A stretch of 64,000 nt of DNA, taken from positions 2,202,998 to 2,266,997 of the forward strand of contig RPFO01000015.1 in assembly GCA_009746045.1 (NCBI GenBank), read 5' to 3'. The notes beneath the pieces were generated by a model that did no database searches, was not told where the DNA came from, and saw nothing but the letters and a program-made list of their open reading frames with translations. Every line of letters starts with the position of its first letter. Position 1 is the first letter of the stretch. The position numbers were made by a program, and so were the translations under genes. This DNA is from Mesostigma viride (Eukaryota > Streptophyta > Mesostigmatophyceae > Mesostigmatales > Mesostigmataceae). Of the stretch, positions 11,903-20,797 are shown in pieces.

Positions 11903-12661
11903 CTCGGGATTAGCTTAATTCGCTAATTGCTTCCCAGCACCTGTCGAACCTGGCTTCCGCCCGGGCTTCGGCATCCCAGCCGCTTTGCAGAAAGGAATTC
12001 CGGGCGTCAGCTAGGCTGCCCCTGACCCCTGTCGCCGCCTTCGTTAAAACAAAAGAGACCGCCATGAGCTAGGTGAGCAAGCTTTTATCGTGTTTCAAGG
12101 CCAACGGCTCTCTACCAACGGCCAGATTCCGGCAACGGCCTCTAAACAGTTTTAGCCGTCAAGTTTTACTTCAGATATTGCTTGCTGCAAACCCGTCCGC
12201 AATCACAGATCTGTTAGGAGAACCTAGACGCAAATATCCGTCAAGGTATACTCAGCACACCATCAAGGTATGGGCCGCAACAATTAGGCCATATCATCCG
12301 TAATACTCGTACACTAGAAGCCTAATCAACCTTATTACGATCACATCACCCAGCTCTATTTCATCTAGCATCAGCGGCTCCCCTTCCGTATCACTATAAA
12401 GAAACTATGTTCAGAGAACCCCGATTCTTGGTCTAGGACGGGCCGAACCGACCCCCTGTCAGCCCGCATTCGGCCCGTTTTTCAAACTTTAACAGTCAGC
12501 CCCGCCCCCTCCCCAGCCCCTGTACGGGTCGCGGGCCGACAGTGGGCCGAATCTGGCCGGGCCGACCCCGCACTGACATTCGTCCGCAGGGGCCACTGGC
12601 ATCTGTCACCGTTCGGCAGGTACCGGCGCGGCGCTCAGCAGTACCGGCGGACCAGAGGTGC

Positions 12662-12679
12662 ATATGTTTTCATATACAC
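12662..12679 (-). promoter_or_regulatory. Conserved 18-bp AT-rich motif, left arm
   Basis: ATATGTTTTCATATACAC, the complement of GTGTATATGAAAACATAT. It lies about 45 bp before the longest reading of the arm gene and about 150 bp before the preferred start at 12,830, fitting a promoter-like element. It occurs again in the right arm and at 43,393-43,410. Function is inferred. Confidence 0.45.
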
Positions 12680-12724
12680 CCAGCCAGTGCTGACTAGGCG
12701 CCGGATCCGAGATCTCCAGATCTG

Positions 12725-13474
12725 GTGACTAGGCAGATCCAGATTTTTTGCGCACGGGTGGCTGTAATAATGGGAGGCAGGGCGTGCTCACGTGAGAAAA
12801 CCCACGAGCACGCAAACTCGTGCACGAATATGGCCGACAAGGCGAAAAGCGAGCATTTATCGCAGGCCATGGCTCTCGACGCCATGATTACGGCGGACGA
12901 TTACGTCCGTATTCGCGAGCAACTGAATGCCTTGACTCACACTACCACTCCTCCTGTCTCCCCCCCTGGTGCCATGGATGCTGGCAGCAATACCAAAAGG
13001 GGAGTGCCTTTCCAGCTGCCTTCCGTCATCCGTCCCAAAAAGACGACAAAGAGAGGGGACATAAAGGACACTGCCTGCAGTGTATTTCGTCCATACCCCC
13101 CGCAGGAGACCCCTTTGGTTGCCAGGTCTCTGTTCACGACCCCTGGCAAGGCTCATCTGGAGAGTTCACGGACATCAAAGATGGGTGTGTTTGAGAAGGA
13201 GACCCTGCCCGACTCCCAGCCCGAGCCCCTGTCCGACAGCCTGGTGGACACGCCCGAGCTGGGGGAGTACAGCAAGATGACGTGGCGGGAATTCGGCAAC
13301 GTGCTCAACCGGATGGACTGCAACGTCCTGGGGCGCTTCTCTGGCAAGTCGGAGCACCACGCTGTGGCCGTGTCCCTGGCCATGGGCCTGCAGGGGATCG
13401 AGTACTGTTTCGCTGGCTGCCAGTGGTGCCACACTAGCCCCCGCGCCACTCGCCCCAGCGGCCTGGCCAGCTGA
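12725..13474 (+). CDS. Unrecognised palindrome-arm protein (left copy)
   Basis: Open for 249 codons; an internal start at 12,830 (MADKAKSEHLSQAMALDAMI) looks better because the residues before it are low-complexity and Cys/His-rich. The body is hydrophilic with a Pro/Thr-rich middle, then EYSKMTWREFGNVLNRMDCN and a Cys-containing end (CFAGCQWC, resembling a C-x3-C-x2-C cluster). I do not recognise a family. It is followed 46 bp later by a small membrane-type gene in the same direction; the gap is AT-rich, a compact virus-like layout. This copy looks whole; the right-arm copy has about one break. Probably virus-derived; treated as a fossil. Confidence 0.55.
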   Translation: MTRQIQIFCARVAVIMGGRACSREKTHEHANSCTNMADKAKSEHLSQAMALDAMITADDYVRIREQLNALTHTTTPPVSPPGAMDAGSNTKRGVPFQLPSVIRPKKTTKRGDIKDTACSVFRPYPPQETPLVARSLFTTPGKAHLESSRTSKMGVFEKETLPDSQPEPLSDSLVDTPELGEYSKMTWREFGNVLNRMDCNVLGRFSGKSEHHAVAVSLAMGLQGIEYCFAGCQWCHTSPRATRPSGLAS

Positions 13475-13520
13475 TGAATAAATTATTATTATTATCCCAC
13501 CGTGTGTTAATAAACGAATT

Positions 13521-14026
13521 ATGTTCCTGCTCTTGTTTCTGGTAATCCTGCTGTTTGTCACCGTGATGCTGCGTTTCTCCGCGTCCGTGCCCGCGTCCGC
13601 CTCGGTAGCCGTGGTAGAGGAGGTAGCCGTCAGCTCCACTCCCAACCCTAGCCCGGATAGCACCGCCGCGGCCCCCGCGTCAGCCCCGCCCGTGGTAGAC
13701 CCCCCAAGACGGGCGAGAAGGCCAAGGGCACTCCCATCCTCGACGCGATGGGGATAGAGACCAAGAGCGCCGCCCACGTGGTCAGCAGCGTGGGTACCAT
13801 GGCCGTGGACATGGTGAACCCCGTGTCCGCGCTGGGCGCCGCCCTGGGTGGCTTCGGCCTGCTGCCCAACCCGGTGGGCGACAAGGTCAGCAAGGCGGGC
13901 GCCAAGGTCACCAAGTTCGTGGTGGGGCACACCCCGGGCGGGGCACTGATGCAGGCGTTCAAGGACAAGAAGAGCGCCCGGTGCAAGGCCAAGAAGTTCT
14001 TCAGCTGGGGCTTTGCCGGGTGCTGA
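13521..14026 (+). pseudogene. Small membrane-type protein, left-arm copy
   Basis: Related to the whole copy at 15,020-15,529. It begins with a strong hydrophobic segment (LLLFLVILLFVTVML), then a Pro/Ala/Ser linker, a Gly/Val-rich middle and a Lys-rich end. This copy carries about one break. The N-terminal anchor suggests a type of membrane or virion-associated protein, but this is inference; no family was recognised. Confidence 0.55.
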
Positions 14027-14043
14027 GAACCGCGGGAGGGCTT

Positions 14044-14588
14044 GGATAGGCTTCTATCTGGTCCCGGATAGAAGGCTATCCACCTATACCCGGTGGCCAG
14101 CTGTTGTGGCCTGTTGATGGTATTTTTTCCAAGGAGAAGCCTATCCACGAACATTGCTCGAAAATGCCAGGAGAAGGCCTCTTAATTTTGTTCGATGGTC
14201 GAGTCAAAGTTCTCGGGGTGTCAATTTGGATAGGCTTCTTTTGGTAGTCTTCTTTTTTAGACAATAAGAGTAAGAATAATATGGACTAAGGACTTTATGT
14301 ATGCATGCATGTATGGGGCTAAGGGGCATGGGGGGGTAGGGCCTTGGGGAGAATATTGTTGGAAGGGGTTGCCGAAAAAGAAGGCACTCCAGAGAAGCCT
14401 ATCCACGAACAATGGTCGAGAATGCCGGGAGAGGGTGTGCCAATTTTATTCAGGGGCTGAGCAGGCATTCCCAGGGTGTGAATTTGGATAGGCTTCTCTT
14501 TTTGCAAAGTGCCATCAATCGGTGGCAATGCCCGCTGGCCGGATGATGGTGGATAGGCTTCTCTTTTGTACCTGGTAGAAGGCTATCC
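14044..14588. repeat. Eight-box dyad array, copy A
   Basis: Eight 12-bp boxes of GGATAGGCTTCT or its complement (one-base variant AGAAGGCTATCC at two sites) start at 14044, 14070, 14135, 14228, 14393, 14486, 14551 and 14577. The spacings are 26, 65, 93, 165, 93, 65, 26, a mirror image to the base, with mirrored orientations. The outer ~104 bp are diverged inverted repeats of each other, and the two 81-bp stretches inside the 93-bp steps are direct repeats. No gene. It may be a MITE-like foldback element or a multi-site binding region. It sits 18 bp from the end of the left arm, in the centre of the palindrome. Confidence 0.85.
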
Positions 14589-15019
14589 CAGGTGGGGCCG
14601 CTCAGCAAGCCAGAGGTGGCACCCCCTAAGCACCTGTGCGTCCCGGCACACCCTGGCCCGGGCTTGTGGAGGGTCGAGCCCATCGCCATATCTCAGGCAG
14701 GGGCGACGCAACGGGAGTAACCTGCCACGTGTCATCATCCTATTGGTCAGCCCTCAACCCTATCCCAACGCAAAAAAGCCCCCCACTACCACCCTAATCG
14801 GTGGCAAATTATGGAGGGGCCAGGGGCGGCTGCCCGCATAACAGTCCAGACTAAACACAGCCTGAGGGTGGTTTCCTAGGGGTTTTGCCAAAGTTTGACA
14901 GCATAAGGGCCAAAAAAATATCTAAGTTGACAGTATATAAGTTCCTTCCAGTGGGAAGAGGCCGGACCTTGACACCGGGTGTCAAAGTTTGACACCCGCC
15001 CTGTGTTTCCCGCCCCGGT
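14589..15019. other. Remainder of the palindrome spacer
   Basis: No gene recognised. It contains a perfect 23-bp palindrome (listed separately) just beyond the 3' end of the right-arm membrane gene. The rest is unique sequence with no clear repeat. Confidence 0.4.
14976..14998. promoter_or_regulatory. Perfect 23-bp palindrome downstream of the right-arm gene
   Basis: CGGGTGTCAAA, one base, then its exact complement. A further GACACCGG precedes it. It starts 22 bp past the stop of the minus-strand gene ending at 15,020, so it could be an operator or 3'-end hairpin. The left arm has no counterpart, so it belongs to the spacer. Confidence 0.55.
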
Positions 15020-15529
15020 TTAGATGCGCCTGGCAAAGCCCCAGCTGAAGAACTTCTTGGCCTTGCACCGGGCGCTCTTCTTGTCCTTGAACGCCTGCAT
15101 CAGTGCCCCGCCCGGGGTGTGCCCCACCTCGAACTTGGTGACCTTGGCGCCCGCCTTGCTGACCTTGTCGCCCACCGGGTTGGGCAGCAGGCCGAAGCCA
15201 CCCAGGGCGGCGCCCAGCGCGGACACGGGGTTCACCATGTCCACGGCCATGGTACCCACGCTGCTGACCACGTGGGCGGCGCTCTTGGTCTCTATCCCCA
15301 TCGCGTCGAGGATGGGAGTGCCCTTGGCCTTCTCGCCCGTCTTGGGGGGGTCTACCACGGGCGGGGCTGACGCGGGGGCCGCGGCGGTGCTATCCGGGCT
15401 AGGGTTGGGAGTGGAGCTGACGGCTACCTCCTCTACCACGGCTACCGAGGCGGACGCGGGCACGGACGCGGAGAAACGCAGCATCACGGTGACAAACAGC
15501 AGGATTACCAGAAACAAGAGCAGGAACAT
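15020..15529 (-). CDS. Small membrane-type protein, right-arm copy
   Basis: 169 codons, open throughout. Residues 1-18 are a hydrophobic anchor (LLLFLVILLFVTVML), followed by a Pro/Ala/Ser-rich stretch (about 20-60), then a Gly/Val/Ala-rich amphipathic region and a Lys/Arg-rich C-terminus ending near FFSWGFARRI. A single-pass or signal-anchor protein is likely. It is transcribed in step with the gene upstream (15,576-16,321), 46 bp away. No family recognised. Likely virus-derived; looks whole. Confidence 0.55.
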   Translation of the reverse strand: MFLLLFLVILLFVTVMLRFSASVPASASVAVVEEVAVSSTPNPSPDSTAAAPASAPPVVDPPKTGEKAKGTPILDAMGIETKSAAHVVSSVGTMAVDMVNPVSALGAALGGFGLLPNPVGDKVSKAGAKVTKFEVGHTPGGALMQAFKDKKSARCKAKKFFSWGFARRI

Positions 15530-15575
15530 AATTCGTTTATTAACACACGGTGGGATAATAATAATGATTTATTCA

Positions 15576-16321
15576 TCAGCTGGCCAGGCCGCTGGGGCGA
15601 GTGGCGCGGGGGCTAGTGTGGCACCACTGGCAGCCAGCGAAACAGTACTCGATCCCCTGCAGGCCCATGGCCAGGGACACGGCCACAGCGTGGTGCTCCG
15701 ACTTGCCAGAGAAGCGCCCCAGGACGTTGCAGTCCATCCGGTTGAGCACGTTGCCGAATTCCCGCCACGTCATCTTGCTGTACTCCCCAGCTCGGGCGTG
15801 TCCACCAGGCTGTCGGACAGGGGCTCGGGCTGGGAGTCGGGCAGGGTCTCCTTCTCAAACACACCCATCTTTGATGTCCGTGAACTCTCCAGATGAGCCT
15901 TGCCAGGGGTCGTGAACAGAGACCTGGCAACCAAAGGGGTCTCCTGGGGGTATGGACGAAATACACTGCAGGCAGTGTCCTTTATGTCCCCTCTCTTTGT
16001 CGTCTTTTTGGGATGGATGACGGAAGGCAGCTGGAAAGGCACTCCCCTTTTGGTATTGCTGCCAGCATCCATGGCACCAGGGGGGGAGACAGGAGGAGTG
16101 GTAGTGTGAGTCAAGGCATTCAGTTGCTCGCGAATACGGACGTAATCGTCCGCCGTAATCATGGCGTCGAGAGCCATGGCCTGCGATAAATGCTCGCTTT
16201 TCGCCTTGTCGGCCATATTCGTGCACGAGTTTGCGTGCTCGTGGGTTTTCTCACGTGAGCACGCCCTGCCTCCCATTATTACAGCCACCCGTGCGCAAAA
16301 AATCTGGATCTGCCTAGTCAC
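15576..16321 (-). pseudogene. Unrecognised palindrome-arm protein (right copy)
   Basis: Inverted copy of the gene at 12,725-13,474, nearly identical but with about one break. See that entry for sequence features. Fossil copy. Confidence 0.6.
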
Positions 16322-16366
16322 CAGATCTGGAGATCTCGGATCCGGCGCCTAGTCAGCACTGGCTGG

Positions 16367-16384
16367 GTGTATATGAAAACATAT
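16367..16384 (+). promoter_or_regulatory. Conserved 18-bp AT-rich motif, right arm
   Basis: GTGTATATGAAAACATAT, the mirror of the motif in the left arm, upstream of the minus-strand arm gene. Inferred promoter element. Confidence 0.45.
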
Positions 16385-16755
16385 GCACCTCTGGTCCGCC
16401 GGTACTGCTGAGCGCCGCGCCGGTACCTGCCGAACGGTGACAGATGCCAGTGGCCCCTGCGGACGAATGTCAGTGCGGGGTCGGCCCGGCCAGATTCGGC
16501 CCACTGTCGGCCCGCGACCCGTACAGGGGCTGGGGAGGGGGCGGGGCTGACTGTTAAAGTTTGAAAAACGGGCCGAATGCGGGCTGACAGGGGGTCGGTC
16601 GGGCCCGTCCTAGGCTAACCTGCTAAACTGGCCTTTCTCACGGGCACAGCACCTCCACAACCTTTCCTAGGCTTCGCGATAGCGACCCCTTCCCATTGGG
16701 CGGAAGAATGGCGCGTGGCGATCGGTCAGGGCACCCAGTGGATGCGCGGATAGGT

Positions 16756-16849
16756 GGTGGCAGTGTGTGGGGTGTGGTTGGGCCAGGTGGCAGTGTGTGG
16801 GGTGTGGTTGGGCCAGGTGGCAGTGTGTGGGGTGTGGTGGGGGCGGTGG
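16756..16849. repeat. 30-bp tandem repeat, about 3 copies
   Basis: Units starting GGTGGCAGTGTGTGGGGTGT begin at 16756, 16786 and 16816. They lie between the palindrome's right edge and box array copy B. Confidence 0.85.
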
Positions 16850-16876
16850 CAGTGGGTGGGAAGGGCATGAGAGTTT

Positions 16877-17429
16877 GGATAGGCTTCTCCGGACGCGGGC
16901 ATAGAAGGCTATCCACGTATACCCGGTGGGCAGCCGTTCTGGGTGTACGAGTGTCTTTTTTTGAAATAGAAGCCTATCCACGACCAACGGGCGGGAGCGG
17001 CTGGAGAGGGCGTGCCAAATTCGTTCGATGGGTTGGAGGGGGGTTGAGAGGGCTCGAGTTTGGATAGGCTTCTTTCGGTAATAATTCTTCTTTTTTAGAC
17101 AATAAGAGTAAGAATAATATGGGCTATAGGGCCAATATATACGGATGCGTATATGGGGGTGTAGGGGTATACGGGTCAGGGGGCTGGGGAGAATATTGTT
17201 GGAAGGGATTGTCAAAAAAGAAGGCACTCCAGAGAAGCCTATCCATGACCAACGGGCGGGAGGGGCCGGAGAGGGGTCGCCAAATTCGTTCGATGGGCGG
17301 GAGGGGGGTTGAGAGGGTTCGAGTTTGGATAGGCTTCTCTTTCGGACAGGGGTGTATAGTGGGCGAGCGCGTCGTTTGGCGGGGTGAAGGTGGATAGGCT
17401 TCTCCTCGCGAGCGGTTAGAAGGCTATCC
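16877..17429. repeat. Eight-box dyad array, copy B
   Basis: Same architecture as copy A, in the same orientation 2,833 bp further on. Boxes start at 16877, 16903, 16968, 17062, 17233, 17327, 17392 and 17418, with spacings 26, 65, 94, 171, 94, 65, 26. The sequence between boxes has drifted (copy B is more GC-rich), yet boxes and spacing hold. A shared central block has CTTTTTTAGACAATAAGAGT on its left side. No clear target duplication was found at either copy. Confidence 0.85.
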
Positions 17430-17520
17430 ACGTCGGGAGTGTGCGGTGGGGGGGTGAGTGCGATGCGCGCGTGTGTGTGGGGGGGGGGGGGCGGGGGGGT
17501 AGACGCGCGTTAAAAAATAA

Positions 17521-17796
17521 ATGTGGGCGGATAGGTATACGCGCTCGATGGTGACGAGTTCAGTCCCTATATCCAGCATCGCAAGGAGGTCGTCGGTCGC
17601 GTCTCGCTTTCCCGCTCCCGTCGGCCCATCTGTCGGCATCTGCGGCGGCGCTCGCGCCGACGGCGGCGCTTGCCGTCGTCGCACGGCCGACGGGGGCCGG
17701 TGCGCGGCGCACGGGGGGGGGAGGGGATGGGCGGCGGCGGTCGGAGGGAGGAAGGGGCGGCACGGTACACGTGCTTTCAATATCTTCGACAAATAA
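17521..17796 (+). CDS. Small C-x9-C-x9-C-x2-H knuckle protein
   Basis: 91 codons. After an unremarkable N-terminus comes CGGARADGGACRRRTADGG followed by RCAAHGG, spacing C-x9-C-x9-C-x2-H. This nearly matches two proteins in the nearby virus-like island (36.35 kb and 40.37 kb). The spacing suggests zinc binding by three Cys and one His; the Gly-Gly before the second Cys and a Gly before the third are shared. It overlaps the next gene's start by 26 bp, a virus-like compactness. A minus-strand frame through the same DNA is an alternative, so confidence is moderate. Confidence 0.4.
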   Translation: MWADRYTRSMVTSSVPISSIARRSSVASRFPAPVGPSVGICGGARADGGACRRRTADGGRCAAHGGGRGWAAAVGGRKGRHGTRAFNIFDK

Positions 17797-18899
17797 CGAT
17801 CCTTCCGAGTACCGCCCTCATTTTTGGGATGACGATTACGTACCGAGCGACGACGACTCCGATGGCGGCGATGGCGTGGGATACGCGCGGTATGCCGTCG
17901 GGTACACTCCCATGCGACGACGGCACAAAACGCGGGCTTTCGACGCGTCCGATGAACGCGCTCGACTGAATTACGAGAGGGCTGTTTACGCCGCTGAACA
18001 GGCTATGGCCGTCGATAGGGTTCGTTACGCCGCCGAGCAGGCTATGGCCATCGATAGGTCTCGTTACGCCGCCGAACAGGCCCGAGCTGCTAAACAGGCC
18101 GCCGAACAGACCCGAGCTGCTAAACAGGCCGCCGAACAGGCCAGGGCCGCTGAACAGGCCGCCGCAGATGCCCGGGCCGCTGAAGAGGCCAGGGCCGCTG
18201 AAGAGGCCAGGGACGCTGAAGAGGCCAGGGCCGCTGAAGAGACGCAAGCTGCTGAACGGGCTGCAGAACAGGAAGCTCGTCTCCGGGCCTCTAATGCTAG
18301 ATATGAAGCGGACCTGGCTGCTAAACGGGATCGATTAGAAAAAGAAATTGATGAAAGAGTCCGGGCTTATCATGCTGCTAAACAGGCCGCCAAACAGGAA
18401 CGGATCGCCAAAGAGGCTGCTAGACGGGCTGCCGAGCAGGCCCGAGCTGACGAACAGGCTCGAGCTGATGAGAGGGCCCGGGGCGCTAAACAGGCCGCTG
18501 TCGAGCTGCTAAACTGGCTGCCGAGCGGGCTTTAGCTGCTGAGAGGGATCGAGTAGCCAAAGAGGCCATCAAACGGGCTATGGAAGCTCATTATGAGGCT
18601 CGGGCCGAGGCGAGGGCTCGGGCTGCGGAGGAGGAGAGGGCTCGGCTCGCGAAGGAGAAACAGATGCGTGAAAGGGAGGCACGCGCGGCTGCTGCGGCTA
18701 CGGCTGCGGAAAGAGCGAAACGGGCGGAAGCTGAGAGGCTGCATAAAGAAGACATGGCGAGAATGGAAAGAGAACGATACCAGCGGGATCAAGCACGGGC
18801 AAGGGAGCGTGCAAAGAAACCTTCCAAGCATTGGTTTACTGGTGCCCCGCATACTCGCGCCGCCCCGAATGCAGGACACCAACCGCCACCTTCCGATGG
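17771..18899 (+). pseudogene. Coiled-coil protein, 5' part of a gene split by an LTR element
   Basis: An acidic N-terminus (DDDYVPSDDDSDGGDG) is followed by a long Ala/Glu/Arg/Lys-rich heptad-like region with AAEQARAA-type repeats, i.e. an extended coiled coil. The LTR element at 18,900-33,428 entered here, leaving GATGG on both sides. The sequence resumes at 33,434 with a Pro-rich stretch and a J-domain-like HPDK segment. Virus-like and broken (about two breaks plus the insertion). A J-domain at the end would suggest an Hsp70 cochaperone role; inference. Confidence 0.6.
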
Positions 18900-19187
18900 A
18901 GTTGTGCTCCCCAGTGGCATCTATCCGCTGAGTGCCGGTAGTCTCGGGTTAGAGGCTCGAGCATGCACTATCGGGTAGCCTACCGGTAGTCTCGGGTTAG
19001 AGGCTCGAGCATGCCTTATCGGTTAGCGCCGCGCCGCTGAGCTCCGTGCGGCCTGGCCAGCTGCAAGGGTTCAATAGCAATCAGTGGCGGCTGCGGGCTC
19101 AGCCTCCCACAATCGGTTCCCCAAACAACAAAAATCCCGTCTCCATCGCCGACGTGCTAGCCAGCGGTGAACCTTGGGCGTTCAACT
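18900..19187 (+). repeat. 5' LTR of the outer element
   Basis: 288 bp, AGTTG...CAACT, containing two tandem copies of a ~46-bp unit (ACCGGTAGTCTCGGGTTAGA...). It is followed by TGTATTCA, the likely primer-binding zone, which also follows the LTRs of the related family. Confidence 0.9.
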
Positions 19188-19233
19188 TGTATTCACAACA
19201 GTCAACATTACCGTTGACCATTTTTCTGGGCTC

Positions 19234-20439
19234 ATGGCGCGTGGCGCGGAGCGAACGCCAGCTGCAACCCAGGACCAGGGAACGCAAGGATCAACTCCGG
19301 CGGATGGGAGTGGCGCAGCCACCGTGGCGACTGAGCCAGCTGGTGGCTCGGTCAGCACAGCTCCGGGGCAGCAGTCAGCACCAACTGCCCGGAAAGTTTT
19401 CAAGAAAGAAGAGCTGCCAAGTAAGCTGCCAGAAATTCTGACGCCGTCCGCCGTGGAGGAGTTAATTAACAGCCTGGGCGAGCTCCGGCAGGACTACAAC
19501 GAACTGTCCGACGCAGTTTTCCTCACCAAGCTGCGCCGGTCAGAGGTATGCAACGAGGCTACGGGTAATGCGGACGTGCGAGGGGTCATTATCAACGCCA
19601 GCAAAGAGGCGTGGACCTGGCCCGACACAGTGAAGGCCCTGCAAGAGGTGCTCGACACCTCAAGCTTTCCTGACGAGGAAAAGGAGGGGCAGGCGCTGGT
19701 GCGCAACCTGTCGCTTGACCCCAATTACCTCAGCTCGGACATGGCCAGATTCGCGGCCCAGGTCCGGAGCAAGGGTGTCTTGAAGCACATGAGTAGCGAA
19801 TATTTACTCAGCGCAGTTCTGGATGCGCTGGGGCTGACGCCAGAGAGCCGTGCCAATGTCAAGGCCGGTCTCGGCATGAAAATTGCGCTAGCTTCTTCCG
19901 TGGTAGTGGGCACCCCGGACGACCAGAAACGGTTCAACGCAGCCATGGCGCACCTCCGAGAGATGTTCAAGGACCGGGGCGGCCCCAGGCGTAACAACAA
20001 GCTGCCGACAGTTGCTCAGGTAAACCCTGTGCCTGCCTCGACCCCGCCAGCAGCTTCTCTGTCGGACTTGACCACTCTTGTTACCCAGCTGTCCACGACG
20101 GTGGCCGACAACGTGGTGCGAATGTTGGGTGGCAAACGCCGAGCTCGCGGTGGTCGGCACACCCAGAACGCGTCCAGCAAACGCGGGCCGGGAGGCGGTC
20201 AGGGCAAGCAGCCTCGACAGGAGGGCGGCACTGGCAGGCAGCAACAGCAGCAGGGTGGCGTCCCCAAGGAGAAGGTCGTCTGCGAGCGGTGCACCGGCGT
20301 GGGGCACACCGAGGCCAACTGCACGCTGCGGCTGGACCTCGGCAAGGCGACTCGAGTGTGCCGGCGCTGCTGGGCGGTTCGGCTTCCTGGACACGACCCC
20401 AACACATGCCGCGCCCCACGGCCAGCCATGCCCAAGTGA
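19234..20439 (+). CDS. gag of the outer LTR element
   Basis: About 402 codons from MARGAERTPAAT. A helical middle (about residues 60-280) is followed by a Gly/Arg/Gln-rich basic stretch and two zinc-knuckle-like clusters: C-x2-C-x4-H-x4-C, then C-x2-C with GHDPNTC. This is the same C-terminal layout as gag at 25.5 kb in the nested element, so the two families are cousins. It would form the particle that packages element RNA. This part looks whole. Confidence 0.75.
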   Translation: MARGAERTPAATQDQGTQGSTPADGSGAATVATEPAGGSVSTAPGQQSAPTARKVFKKEELPSKLPEILTPSAVEELINSLGELRQDYNELSDAVFLTKLRRSEVCNEATGNADVRGVIINASKEAWTWPDTVKALQEVLDTSSFPDEEKEGQALVRNLSLDPNYLSSDMARFAAQVRSKGVLKHMSSEYLLSAVLDALGLTPESRANVKAGLGMKIALASSVVVGTPDDQKRFNAAMAHLREMFKDRGGPRRNNKLPTVAQVNPVPASTPPAASLSDLTTLVTQLSTTVADNVVRMLGGKRRARGGRHTQNASSKRGPGGGQGKQPRQEGGTGRQQQQQGGVPKEKVVCERCTGVGHTEANCTLRLDLGKATRVCRRCWAVRLPGHDPNTCRAPRPAMPK

Positions 20440-20797
20440 CGTCATAGAGGTGATGTGTGTCGCGGTGAGTCGGCTAGGCGTGAGGCCGATGCTGTGCCTT
20501 GTAGTCCTAATGTTCCCACGTCAGTGGTTCAGAATGGAAGTGCAGGTGCTGCAGCTGATCAGGAGTGCGTGCCCAGCGTGGTCGCAATAGAGCCTGAACA
20601 CGCCCTTCCGGAGCTCACCCCTTCAGGTGAGATAGTGCCGGCAGATGCCGAGGTAGCCCCTCACGTAGACGTGGAGTTGGGTCGCCGCCTCAGTAAGGCC
20701 TCACTAGAGCACATTGCCGACAGGAATGCACATGCAGAGAGCTTGGCGGGGCAGGTGCCTAGTATAGAAGGGGATGGCACCACCCCCACGGCCATAG

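Larger units (their letters stand above)
9304..12430 (-). mobile_element. Older retroelement with gag-like and RT regions, class uncertain
   Basis: Minus-strand element interrupted at 9304 by the Copia-like insertion. It has an upstream gag-like region (about 11.2-11.9 kb) and an RT region (9.3-10.6 kb). Features such as LRLIVNKKLG, a TAKSDL block, VLKVLAMGHSHAVALGE and VSITIDDLVVSNG mark RT fingers and palm, followed by a thumb/connection-like segment. The pattern resembles DIRS-like and related algal elements more than Copia or Gypsy, but no tyrosine recombinase or LTR was found. It is a fossil with several breaks. The boundary near 12,430 is where the palindrome arm begins. Confidence 0.6.
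12433..16612. repeat. 4.2-kb palindrome with two ~1.59-kb gene-bearing arms
   Basis: Left arm about 12,433-14,023, right arm about 15,026-16,612, inverted and nearly identical; spacer about 1.0 kb. Each arm holds a ~249-codon gene and a ~169-codon gene with an N-terminal hydrophobic segment, transcribed towards the centre. The spacer holds one copy of the eight-box dyad array (14,044-14,588) and a short perfect palindrome (14,976-14,998). The arms share the motif GTGTATATGAAAACATAT with the virus-like island at 43.4 kb, so a viral origin is likely. The structure could be an inverted duplication, a terminal-repeat junction of a virus-like genome, or (must be excluded) an assembly artefact. Confidence 0.85.

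Noticed and set aside
17424-17792. Minus-strand 122-codon frame (DDLLAMLDIGTELVTIERVY)
   Set aside because: Overlaps the plus-strand knuckle protein whose Cys/His spacing recurs twice nearby; kept only as an alternative.
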